Both the position numbers and the translations under genes were made by a program. The notes under the pieces are model-generated. The model had not been told where the DNA came from. It did no database searches and saw nothing but the letters and a program-made list of their open reading frames with translations. A stretch of 64,000 nt of DNA, from assembly GCA_029891345.1 (NCBI GenBank), contig CM057002.1, positions 61,804,777 to 61,868,776 of the forward strand. The letters are read 5' to 3'. The first letter of the stretch is position 1; each line of letters opens with the position of its first letter. Source of the DNA: Dryococelus australis. Lineage: Eukaryota; Arthropoda; Insecta; Phasmatodea; Phasmatidae. Of this stretch, positions 35,371 to 44,993 are shown piece after piece.

Positions 35371-36083
35371 ACTGCTGTCCAGGGCCGTCGACAGAAATTC
35401 CGGGGCCCTTCACAAACAAATATTTCGAGTTTCGGGGCCCCTTTCACTCGTGTCCTCATCCACTTTTCCTAATCTGTTTCCTCCCATTTCCCCCCCCCCC
35501 CCCTTTTTCTCATTACATTTATATCGTGGTTTATGATGTCAAAGGCAAGAACATTCTTACCAGTGAAAATAATCAATATTTTACACTTAGTATTTGCGAA
35601 GTTAATTAGCGGTTTTCTAAATGCTTGACTGAATTCAAGTGACATTATTTTTGAGGGTACAAACGAAAATGTATATATTTTGTAACATTTTTGATTAATT
35701 TTTTCTGTAATACTTCCAATAGAAATAAAAATATATTTCATAGTTTAATGCATTATCATAATTAAACATTAACATTACTCACATAACATTTAAAATGTAT
35801 CTAAATGATTGCAAAATATACAAAGGTATACTAAAAAAAGTTACAAAAATATTCTTATAAAAAAAGTAAAGGCAGCAGAAGAAACCTAACGATGACAAAT
35901 ATTTAAAATGCTAGTGACTTTGAAATAAATATTGCACCTCTATGTGACTGAAAATAATTGAAATTTAGTAATTAATCATTTCGCAATACCAAATAAAAAG
36001 CTTCAAGTAATTTAACTTTAAAACATTGGTTTTAAAAAGTATAGACATTAACTGTTTACTGGTTTTGATTTTTGAATTTAGAT

Positions 36084-37982
36084 CTAACGCCTGACTTTAA
36101 TATCGACAAAATCTCTAATGATATCATCACAATTATTATTGTTTGCCAATTCATGCTCAATTGAAAGCACTGCCAAATCGTTCAGTCTATCTTCTAGTAT
36201 TGTCGACCTTAGAAAGTGTTTTACTAGGTTCAGTTCGCTAAATGAGCGTTCACCTTCTGCAACAGTCACAGATAAAGACAAAACAATTCTTAAGACTAAA
36301 CAAACTTAAGGGAAAGCTACCTCCGTGTGAAGATTATAAACATTATTTAGTAATTTAGAAGAAGAAAGTAACTTTGAATCTAAGCACTCCCTAAATGTAC
36401 ACTTAAAACTGCTTTCAGATGCACTATTTCATCTACTAGTGAAGATGTGAACACCTTAGGAACTTTTTAAAGTACTAAGTTACACTTTTTCTTGATTTCG
36501 TTAGTGACCAATTTTTCAAAATTACTAAAAGGGGAAAAAGTTTAAAAAATTTCGTTCAAACTTTTGAATCTTTGATTCAGTTCAGATGTGATCATGTCTG
36601 AAATGAGTCAAAATACATCTCTTTTAAAACTGTCTTCAGGGCTGATGGTATGTGCATTTCCTTTATGATCCCCTGGCCTTAGTTTATGTTGTTCTTCTTT
36701 AAGCTCAGTGGATATATCCATAGCTGCTGCAGCCAACTTACATTCGGATAGAATGTTAGTCCAGTTATCTCGTAACATTTGCATTTCTTTTAATATCTCG
36801 TTAATATTTTCTGCTGCTATATCAATAGGCAGTGTTCTTGACTGAAAAATAAGATTTATTTGATCAAAACACTGAAGGATTTTGATCCAAATGGATGTCA
36901 TTGTAAGGCTCTTGAAGGAACATAAGTAATTACGCAAACCTATTGCTTATGCATGGGCTTCGTTTGTTAAGTTATCGTTTCCTTGTGGATCAAGAAGTTC
37001 GTCTAAAGCATCCAGAACACTTTGAAGATGTCTCGCTATAGGGCGAACCGCTTCTTTTCTTGAACTCCACCTTGTGTCAGATTATCTGTGTAAGGAACAT
37101 CCAGTTTTTTTTTATGTTACTATCCTCCATTTATTGGGATTTGCACTGAATAAGTTGTATAATCTGTTGAGGCAGCCCAAAAAACTCTATCGCCTCTGTG
37201 CAACACGATGCAGAATGAACTCCGACCAAGTTAAGCGAATGTGCTGCACAGGTAGAATATATTATTGAACTGTTCTTCTCCGTCATGTGTGCTTGAACAC
37301 CTTCAAACTTGCAGACATGTTGCTGGCATTGTCGTACCCTTGTCGAGCACACTCAGATACATCCAATACATGGTGTTCTAGTATATTCATTAACTGGTTT
37401 GCAGTTTCCTTTCCAGTTTTTCGACATATATCAAAAAATTCTATAAATCGTTTTTGGATGGTCCATTGCCTAGATTCCTCATTCTTATTCGCACATCTAA
37501 TGATTAGTACATTTTGTTTTTCGTGTGGTATATCAGGAGTGGAATCACAAATTATGGAATAATAAATTGATTTGTTTATTTCTTCTAATATTGTGCTAAG
37601 GACATGTTTACCGCACATATTGATGAATTCATTTTGAGTTTCAGGGGACATGTAATGGGCTTGAAGTCTTTCTCCTTCAATTTGACTATTTTTGAATTTT
37701 TTCAAGTGCTCTTCAAGCAGCGAATATCTCCAATTTTTTAAGAGGATCGTCAGGATGAAAACCCCGACTACAAAGAAAAATTGTTACATCTAGAAATCGC
37801 CTGAGTAAACGCATCTTTATCTCTCTTTCTGAAGATAGATGCTTCTGAATTTGATATTCGATAGCCCCAGATAATTTAGTAACTTGTTCAAGATTCCTCC
37901 ATTGTAAATAATTTCGCCTGTGCTTTACACTTCTCTCATGTTCTGCTAACTTCCTGTATAGTGTATCTCCCGGTTTTCCCAT
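36084..37982 (-). pseudogene. hAT transposase, ZMYM1/DUF4371 type, broken
   Basis: From 37,982 downward, a start region with HERSVKHRRNYLQWRNLEQ is the usual entry to DUF4371. In the catalytic domain SIICDSTPDIPHEKQ carries the first expected aspartate and RQGYDNASNMSA the second. TCAAHSLNLVGVHSA follows in a shifted frame. Around 37,050 the frame WSSRKEAVRPIARHLQSVLD continues the usual alpha-helical insert, with a stop near 36,960. The C-terminal hAT dimerisation block is AEGERSFSELNLVKHFLRS, with LAVLSIEHELA near 36,120-36,250. All domains are in order, but at least four frameshifts or stops interrupt them. The N-terminal zinc-finger exon was not found. Confidence 0.85.
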
Positions 37983-37983
37983 C

Positions 37984-38085
37984 CTTCATTCCAGGCGCTG
38001 TTCTATATGCATCTCACGTCACATCACCCCTCATCGGCTCTCAAGATTGTATATGTTAAGAGCCGTCAAAATATCTCAACTCAAA
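37984..38085 (+). repeat. Fragment of the 6325-type SINE
   Basis: The sequence cattccaggcgctgttcta, then cccctcatcggctctcaaga, then taagagccgtcaaaatatct matches the 3' half of the SINE at 6325-6592. It begins exactly at the 5' limit of the readable hAT transposase, so it may have replaced or split its upstream part. Confidence 0.6.
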
Positions 38086-38626
38086 TCAAACGAGACAAAC
38101 TAAAGCAAATATATCCCTAATTTAATGGTAATGGACATCCCACGTCCAACGAGCAGGAGTAATAAATAGGCAGACGACATGCTGTAGCAGGAGCTCACTG
38201 CAGGATACGCGAGACCTTATTTGAAATTAGACCATGCTAGGCAGTCTATTTTTAGATGTGAAGGTTTTTATCGTACAACAATGACCGAATTGGAATGTTT
38301 GAATCACAGAAAAAAGATACACCTACAGGTGTTTTAAAGTCGTTAAAGCTTCATTTTAGAAATAAGTTCTAAAAATTATATTTTACGGCTACGTAGTTTT
38401 ACGACTGCTATGATTTCACAACAAAACAGTAATACAATCACGTCTACAGTTTCAAAATATTTATATTTACTTTGTTTAACCTTTCTCAAGTAGAAGTTAA
38501 CACTTTAGTCCTTTAGTAAAATAAAATTATTTTCCTTACTCATCTAACCGCTCGTGCTAAACCGTTCGACAGACAACAAATAACCTTAATCCATATAATT
38601 TCCTAAATAGCAAATGTTGAAATCAA
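38086..38626. other. Noncoding stretch, presumed hAT 5' region
   Basis: No gene is seen. By position it would be the upstream part of the hAT element, to the left of the Polinton-like insertion. Confidence 0.35.
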
Positions 38627-38972
38627 TAGATATATAATGTGGGTACCGGCGCAGCGCCCCTTTTAATCGAAAATCAAGCAATTTTAAGCCAAATTTCATC
38701 ATTTTCAAGCAACTTTTTCAAGTTTCTAGAAACCGCATTTGACACCAATTTTCAACTCTCAAAAACAAGCACAATTAAGCCAAAATCAAGCAAATTTTCC
38801 AATATTTCACAAAATGGCGTGCAGAACTTTTCATACTATAAAAACAAGCAATTTTAATCGAAAATGGAGCTATTTTACCCCAAAATAAAATAAATTTTCA
38901 CGTTCTCTAGAAAGGCCAATTTTGCAAGGGAGTAATGTAATTCAAGCAAATTTATGCCAAAAACAAGCAAAA
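38627..38972. repeat. Left terminal inverted repeat of the Polinton-like element
   Basis: This pairs with 44,042-44,375 at high but imperfect identity. It contains many iterations of tcaagcaaattt and aagccaaa-type words. The GC-rich tip gtaccggcgcagcgcc contrasts with the AT-rich remainder. Confidence 0.85.
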
Positions 38973-39097
38973 TAAGCTAAAAATCAAATGAAATATTGGA
39001 AAGACAATTGATCGAATTTATAAATTTTATTCAACAAAAGTAAAACACCAATAAGACATTTAAAGTCTAAAAAATAAAAAACCATAACCATTACTGA

Positions 39098-39301
39098 TTA
39101 CATAATCCAAATAATCACAACAATCCAAATCATAGCATCTTCTTTAAAATTATAAAATTTATCTGATCTTAAATCATTTTTATTGATTTTCAAAACAATT
39201 TTGAAATAAACAATGTCCAATTCTTTATCAATTGAAGTTTCTGTTTTTATAATTTCATATCGAATATCCCAAAGTTCTAAAAGTTCTATAATTTGATCCA
39301 T
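39098..39301 (-). CDS. Unidentified small frame in the Polinton-like element
   Basis: This is a frame of 67 codons starting MDQIIELLELWDIRYEI. It is lysine- and isoleucine-rich like the rest of the element. I do not recognise it. It lies downstream of the capsid-like relic on the same strand, so it could be a small accessory frame or a remnant of a longer one. No domain or membrane segment stands out except a hydrophobic end (IWIVVIIWIM). Confidence 0.3.
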   Translation of the reverse strand: MDQIIELLELWDIRYEIIKTETSIDKELDIVYFKIVLKINKNDLRSDKFYNFKEDAMIWIVVIIWIM

Positions 39302-39513
39302 TTATAATATTTAAAAATTTATATATGTTTTATAAAAAAGTTTTACTGTGGGAAATTTTTAATTAGAATTATGAATACAAATTTATATTTGATCAAATAA
39401 TTCATCTATATTTCTAAAAATATGTAAAAGTTTTAAATGTAACCACTCAAATATAAGTCTAAATTAGTGTATTAAAATATCGAAACATTTAGATGATTCT
39501 TCCATTTTTTAAT

Positions 39514-40600
39514 CTAAAAAATTTGTACATCTTCAGTAATTCTGTCTTTTAAATAATAATAAGTTAAATTCTGTTGAATAATTAGAACAACATTGCAAAT
39601 GGTACCTGCTTCAACCTTTTTATTAAAATCTACACTAATTTTTATATTAGTTTTTTTCTTCAACTACGGTTGTTCTATATAAGCAATCAATAATATACAA
39701 TGGTCTTCACCCAAAAAATGAATGATAATTGATACTGCCTTCGAAGTTTACAGTTGGTTTACAATAAAGTTCATAATTTCTACATATAGTATCTAGTTTT
39801 GTTTTTGAATTTCTAAAATCACTATAAGCAAGGAACATTTTATCACAATGACCGTTTTCAAAATCTAGATTCCAATTTTCTTTTGGAAAAATGTTATTTC
39901 TAGAATTTTTAACATAAATATTTTTCACATTACAATGGTGAAACATAGAAGCATGGACATACTGTTCAGCAAGATTATTCCATAAATTTGAAACCTAACA
40001 ATTACTAAATCGGTCATGTCAAACTGTAAATTATTAAACACATATTTTATATTTAAGTTAAAAACAGTTGTTTCGACAGGGACTTCTTTATATAAAAATC
40101 GCCAATAATCAAAACTAATATGTATTTTAGGATGTTTGTATGTTTTTTCTTTAATTACAACGGACATGTTAGATTCGTATTCAACAATAGGCCACATAAT
40201 TTCTAATTTTTGAATAACAATTTTACCTGTATCAGCATAGCTTTTCAGAACTGCACCATCTTCATTTTATTGTTTCATAAACAAATAAACAATTGTTATC
40301 AGATGAATTTCTAAAAAAAATAATAATAATAAGTAATTCTATAACTGCTTTTCCAATAAATTTCATTGCTGTCGTGAATAAAACCAAACAAATATCTCAG
40401 TGGATACATTATTTTATTTACTTTCTCACTCCGAACAGATTTCACTCGATATTTATTATCAACACCAGAAAATTCTAAATAATTTTGTTCACCTTGTGAT
40501 CTTAATAAAGCATTCGTCATTGTTGATGCTATACCTGGATTAACAACAGCTTCAGTAATAATCCCATGTTTGGAAATTTATACCCTAGAAAACTGAAAAG
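39514..40600 (-). pseudogene. Major-capsid-like protein relic (Polinton/adintovirus type), C-terminal part
   Basis: In this group the major capsid protein folds as a double jelly roll and builds the icosahedral shell. Successive minus-strand frames carry MTNALLRSQGEQNYLEFSGV (about 40,520), MYPLRYLFGFIHD, KIVIQKLEIMWPIVEYES, KIHISFDYWRFLYKEVPVE, MFHHCNVKNIYV and, near 39,550, EAGTICNVVLIIQQNLTYYY before a stop at 39,514. The order and spacing fit the C-terminal part of Polinton capsid proteins as I remember them, so the family name is a recollection-based inference. At least four frameshifts or stops break it. The N-terminal half is not visible. Confidence 0.45.
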
Positions 40601-40686
40601 GAAAAAAAGTTAGAACAAACATCAATATTGTCTTCTTTTTCATATTCAGCCCCATTTCCAACTTTTTGTCTCTTTAGTTATTTATA

Positions 40687-40893
40687 TTGCTTATAAACAT
40701 GACCATCATTCGGAAAAGAAAAGCCATCTTCTATAGGAATATTAAATTTAATTCTATTATTACAAACATTGAAATTCCCCTTAGGTTGATCATTTGGGGG
40801 AAAAGTTTGTCTACCAAAGCGCTCAATGCTTTTATAGCCCATTTAGAAGAAAAAAAATTATATATAAATAAAAGACTCGAGGAACATTTCTAG
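40687..40893 (+). CDS. Unidentified small frame in the Polinton-like element
   Basis: This is a basic frame of 68 codons (MLINMTIIRKRKAIFYRNI). It is the first plus-strand frame after the divergent capsid-like relic. It may be the start of the next conserved hypothetical gene, since frames continue to about 41,370 with interruptions and an A28 run. I do not recognise it. Confidence 0.25.
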   Translation: MLINMTIIRKRKAIFYRNIKFNSIITNIEIPLRLIIWGKSLSTKALNAFIAHLEEKKLYINKRLEEHF

Positions 40894-41007
40894 AGTTAAA
40901 TTACTCATTGAAGGATACAAAAATTATAAAAAACAATGTGAAGTAGAATATGAAAAAAAAAAATAAGAAGAAAGATCTACCTTTAATTGACCCACTACGC
41001 AATATTG

Positions 41008-41035
<28 letters not shown>
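41008..41035. repeat. A28 homopolymer
   Basis: A run of about 28 A inside the Polinton-like element, between broken plus-strand frames. It is probably an expanded lysine-codon stretch or slippage. Confidence 0.85.
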
Positions 41036-41039
<4 letters not shown>

Positions 41040-41149
41040 GTGAAGAAAATAAAATTTAATAAATACATTAGTTCTAGTAGCAGCAAAAAATTTAGATTAT
41101 CCACAAACACCAGAATAAACATTGTTTGAAAGAGAATTATTCTCAGAAC

Positions 41150-41705
41150 AAAAATCTCCTAATTTGGAAGAGCGAATGGGCATTTTACCCATAAAAAATA
41201 ACGCGCCTGATTGTACTATAAATCTCTGTAAAGAAATTTCAAAAAGAATAAATGTTATTGATACTCAATATGGTTTACGTGCAGAAGGATAACATTTTTA
41301 CATAGGTAATACACAAGTAAAGATAGACCATGATAGAATATCCGTTAAAAATAAGGAATATGAATTAATTTTCTAACTAAAGAAAAATAAAATCTTGAGG
41401 ATAATTTCACCGATAATGACTATGATAACTACATGAAAAATGTTTTAGATACCAATGTTGCTTCCCAAGAATATAATCTAAGAAAGAAAATAAGCTCGAA
41501 TAGAAGTTGGAAATACTGAAAGATAATTGGACCAATTTATCATAACTAAATAAAAGAATCACCTTCAAGAACAACAACAAATACACCAGAAAACATGATT
41601 TCTCCAAGAACTCCTAAATCTGGAGAAGACATTAAAAAAAATAACATTTTACCAAAAGAATATGTTTGGGTGGGCGATGTTAGAGAATTAATAGACATAT
41701 AATTT
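41150..41705 (+). pseudogene. Conserved Polinton hypothetical protein, relic
   Basis: Short plus-strand frames read CTINLCKEISKRINVIDTQY, then after a stop FYIGNTQVKIDHD and ISVKNKEYELIF, and near 41,670 YVWVGDVRELID. The pattern FYIGNTxVxID followed by KEYE resembles a protein of unknown function that commonly accompanies capsid and protease genes in Polintons. The match is from memory and weak. Several stops interrupt it. Confidence 0.35.
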
Positions 41706-41819
41706 AGTTATACATGTTGAAAATAAAAATTATTAAAATGAAAAAGTAAGCATAGTGAATATGTTAAACAATAAATTTCCTTTATAAACAATCCGAAAGG
41801 AATTACTTATCTTATAAGA

Positions 41820-42184
41820 GTTTTAAATGTAATGCCATATTCATTTCGGAATTCTGAATATCATGGTAAAGGTGTGATAAATTGGGCACTAAACAATTTA
41901 AATTTACCCGAAATGCATTTGCCAGGGTATAATTATTGTGGACCATTTACAAAATTGCATGAAAGTTTGGAAAGAGGCAACACAGGAATAAATAAATAAG
42001 ATGAAGCATGTTGTTTATATTGTTTATAGAGATCATAATGATTTAGAATCTAGACATGAAGCTAATAAAATTTTACAAAAAGAAGCAGAAGAAATTATGT
42101 TAGTTAAAAATACTCCAATTGGTGAAAAAATTGTTTCTGCTGCTGTTGCCTCAAATATGTTTACTAAAAGAAAATTAGGATGGG

Positions 42185-42250
<66 letters not shown>

Positions 42251-42640
42251 CTTATAAATGAAGATAAATATAACTTTCGATATTCCCTTTCAGTAATTAA
42301 AAGATTTGGGTATAGATAAATTTTTAACAAAAGATCAAATTGAGAGAAAAAAATATAATATAAATAAAAGAAGGTAAAAGTTTCAAATTAACTTTATCAT
42401 TACCAACAGTCAAAATATGGCCAAAGAAAAATCTGGAGTGGTTTACACCATGGAGGAATTATTCCTATTATACTTGCTGTTTTAGGTACACTTCATACCT
42501 TAGCTGGAGTAGCTAGTGTAATTTACAATTCTGTTGAACAAACCAGAAATAATAAAAAAAAGAATTAGAAGAACTAGAGACACAATTTGGCAATGGAGAA
42601 AAAATCAGGAAGCAGGTTAGTTGCAAAAGAGAAGGGAAGA
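41820..42640 (+). pseudogene. Phospholipase-A2-like virion protein relic
   Basis: Homologous domains in parvovirus VP1 and in some adintovirus virion proteins act on membranes during particle uptake. Seen here: a calcium-loop-like LPGYNYCGPF (41,918-41,948), then KLHESLERGNTGIN, a stop, DEAC, and in a shifted frame YRDHNDLESRHEANKILQKE. The catalytic His-Asp pair expected between these blocks is not readable, so the enzyme is dead. Downstream, after an (AT)n expansion, another frame has GGIIPIILAVLGTLHTLAGV, a hydrophobic glycine/alanine segment typical of the C-terminal part of such virion proteins, and RHNLAMEKK. At least three breaks are present. Confidence 0.6.
42187..42249. repeat. (AT)n microsatellite, about 63 bp
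   Basis: A pure at dinucleotide tract inside the phospholipase-like relic. It splits the gene body from its hydrophobic C-terminal part and makes the frame run on as alternating Ile-Tyr. Confidence 0.95.
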
Positions 42641-42659
42641 CCAAAATTTTTTTTGAATA

Positions 42660-43000
42660 TATACCCATTATCTAATATTGATATTTAAAAATATGTAAAA
42701 AATATTATATATAAAAAATTTCAGAAATGTTTATATGATTGATGAATTAGAAAAAGTATGCAAATAATGAATGTACTGTGGTTAATTTTGACATTTCAAC
42801 AAATCCGGGAACTCATTGGGTTTGTTATTTTAAAGAAAATAATTATGTTTACTATTTTGATTCATTTCGAGGTAATATTCCTACTATTTTAACTAATTAC
42901 TTAAAAAATATAAAAGCTTAATACAATAATGATCGAATTCAGAATTTTAATTCATGTATTTGTGGACATCTATATTTAATTGTTTTACATCAAGTTTAAC
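42660..43000 (+). pseudogene. Adenain-type cysteine protease relic
   Basis: Adenovirus and Polinton proteases cleave capsid precursors. The frame shows THWVCYF (42,811-42,831, catalytic His), YYFDSFRG (acidic partner position) and, after one in-frame stop, RIQNFNSCICGHLYL (42,936-42,977), holding the oxyanion-hole Gln and the catalytic Cys before Gly-His. The catalytic triad positions are thus all still readable, but a stop separates Cys from His and Asp, and the upstream start region is frameshifted (PLSNIDI near 42,670). The position between the virion protein and the fibre-like gene agrees with Polinton gene clusters. Confidence 0.75.
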
Positions 43001-43020
43001 TATATAATTTCTGTGATTAA

Positions 43021-43805
43021 ATGACAGATATAGATGGGAAACCATTAATCAAATCTTTAAGTAAAATTTTTGACGCTAGTGCCTATGCACTAAAATCACA
43101 GTAAATTCACAATGCAATTCCAGTGTTTCTTGTTTACAATGTGAACTATCCAACTTTTTTTTATTGTAAAAAATCTCATGTATCTTTTATAGGATGTAGA
43201 ATTGTTAATATAGGTGATCCTATAAATAATAAATATGCTGTGAATAAAATTTTTTTTATATACATGAATTAAAAAAGGTTGAATTTTTGAAATATAAAAC
43301 TATTGTTTCTGATTATACTTTAAAAGAAGATATACATATACAATTCACAAATACTATTGCTGAATATATAAATCGAATAAATAATGCAAAGCAGACACTA
43401 AAAAGGGAAGTAGATTCAAAATATAAAACTATTGTTTCTGATTATGCATTAAAAACCGATGTAGATTCAAAATACAATACTATTGTTTCTGATTTAAAAA
43501 CATACGTAGAATCAAAATACAATATCATTGTTTCTGCTTTACGAGATCAACTTAGTAAAGTGTTTGTTTGTACAAAAGACTATGTTTCTATTCAAAATCG
43601 TAGAATCAATAATATGGCTGATCCTGTAGATGGAAAAGATGCTGCCAATAAGAGATATTTCGATAAAGAAATAGCTGATAAATTGCAAAATATAAACAAA
43701 TCAGTTTTGAATTATTGTGGTACACTTGTTAACACAAAAGTTGAAGAAAGCAAAGAAGACTCCGATAAAGAAATAGATGTTACAATGCAAAATTTAAACT
43801 CGTAA
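43021..43805 (+). pseudogene. Fibre-like coiled protein relic
   Basis: The first frame from 43,021 (MTDIDGKPLIKSL) reaches a stop near 43,100. Later pieces have RIVNIGDPINNKYAVNK. The longest frame (43,287-43,805, 172 codons) repeats a 15-18 residue unit of the type DSKYKTIVSDYALK four times and then has NNMADPVDGKDAANKRYFDK, followed by a likely coiled coil. The DPxxxxxAxNKxY signature recalls tail-fibre and adenovirus-like fibre shafts and bases. The 172-codon frame is the best preserved in the element. The role as a receptor-binding fibre is inferred from repeats and position. Confidence 0.6.
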
Positions 43806-44041
43806 GTTTAAAAGTTAAAAACTCACCTCTGTTAACATCAAAAGGGTTACTGTAATCTATTTCTGTAGTTCCTTTAATAACAGAGTATCATCAGGTAAAT
43901 TATCAGAAATTATTTTATAAACAGTGCAATCCATCAAAAAAGAAAAGAAATTTACATCATCGCCTATGCAAAAACATTATTTTTTTTATTCCACTTTCCA
44001 CGTAACTAACACATATGAGGTTTTTCGTCCTTAAAATGTTC

Positions 44042-44375
44042 AACTTGCTTGTTTTTTGCATAAATTTGCTTGAATTAGATTACTCACTTGTAAAATTGAC
44101 CTTTCTAGAGAATGTGAAAATTAGCTTGATTTTGGGGTAAAATTGCTTCATTTCCAATGAAAATTGCTTGCTTATATAGTATGAAAAGTGCTGCACACCA
44201 TTTTGTGAAATATTGGAAAATTTGCTTTATTTTGGCTGAATTTTGCTTGTTTGTGAGGGTTGAAAATTTATGTCAAATGTGGTTCCTAGAATATTGAAAA
44301 TGATGAAATTTGGCTTAAAATTGCTTGCTTTTCGAATAAAAGTGGCGCTGCGCTGTTACCCGCATTATACATCTA
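44042..44375. repeat. Right terminal inverted repeat of the Polinton-like element
   Basis: This is the inverted partner of 38,627-38,972. It ends ggcgctgcgctgttacccgc then attatacatcta. Iterated ttgcttgaatt and aaattgcttg words mirror those of the left repeat. Confidence 0.85.
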
Positions 44376-44993
44376 CTCACATTACACAAGCGAGTTACTT
44401 AACAGTACACAGTAATCTAACTATTTTAACCACTGCACTGCGCAGCACGAAGGCAACCACTCTTTGCAAGTTAACAGCTTGACTGAGAAATATGTTGTTT
44501 ATTAAAGACAGCGCACAGCGGGAGCGGACAAGACACCCCTCTGCCCCCCTTCTGGTATGGCCAAAGTCAAGACGAGTCTAATATACTAGATGCAGGGCAG
44601 GAGGAGTAAGGTTGGCTAGGGCGCGAGTCGATTGCTGAAGATATGACCTTTGCATTTCCGCTTTATCATAAAATATTTTAAAATCTATTCCAGTTTCAAA
44701 ACCATGTCTTAAGTTTGTGTCGTATTATACAGTACACGCTCGCAATGAATTAAACCGAGTTTTAAATATTTAAACGAATTAATTTCTTTTTTTTTTTAAA
44801 TTTCATATTGCAGCATCTTAATAAATCTTCAAAGTTAATAACATACAATAATATAAAATAATATTATCAGCCCAGTTGTTAAAATAATTTTTTTACCCTT
44901 AACTGCGGGCGTCTGGGCGGGGCCTCCTGGCCCTCGGAGCCCGGGACAAATGTACCCTTTCTTCCACCCCCACCCCCCTGACGACCACACTGC
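44376..44993. other. Noncoding stretch, presumed hAT 5' end
   Basis: No gene is seen. The last 90 bases turn GC-rich (gggcggggcctcctggccct, gagcccgggacaaatg), a composition typical of the end of this hAT type. Confidence 0.35.

Larger units (their letters stand above)
38627..44375. mobile_element. Polinton/adintovirus-like element, 5.75 kb, decayed
   Basis: Inverted repeats of about 340 bp bound the unit: left tataatgtgggtaccggcgc, right (reverse complemented) tataatgcgggtaacagcgc. Inside, divergently arranged relic genes resemble the virion module of Polintons and adintoviruses: major-capsid-like on the minus strand, then on the plus strand a conserved hypothetical, a phospholipase-A2-like virion protein, an adenain-type cysteine protease and a fibre-like protein. 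Family members are usually 12-20 kb and also carry a type B DNA polymerase, a retroviral-type integrase and a packaging ATPase. None of these is visible here, and 5.75 kb leaves no room for them. It is therefore best read as an internally deleted copy. All genes carry stops or frameshifts. No clear 5-6 bp target duplication was found. Confidence 0.75.
35380..44993 (-). mobile_element. hAT element, probably interrupted by a Polinton-like insertion
   Basis: The left end CAGGGCCGTCGACAG at 35,380 has the CAGGG start of hAT terminal repeats and lies about 700 bp beyond the stop side of the transposase. Near 44,925-44,993 the sequence has gagcccgggacaaatgtacc, then ccccctgacgaccacactg, whose CGACnnCnCTG end could be the inverted partner. 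Flanks ctgctgtc (35,372-35,379) and ctgctgtt (near 44,990) differ by one base, but this alignment shifts the element end by a few bases. Without the 5.75 kb insert the element would be about 3.9 kb. The right boundary is tentative. Confidence 0.4.
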
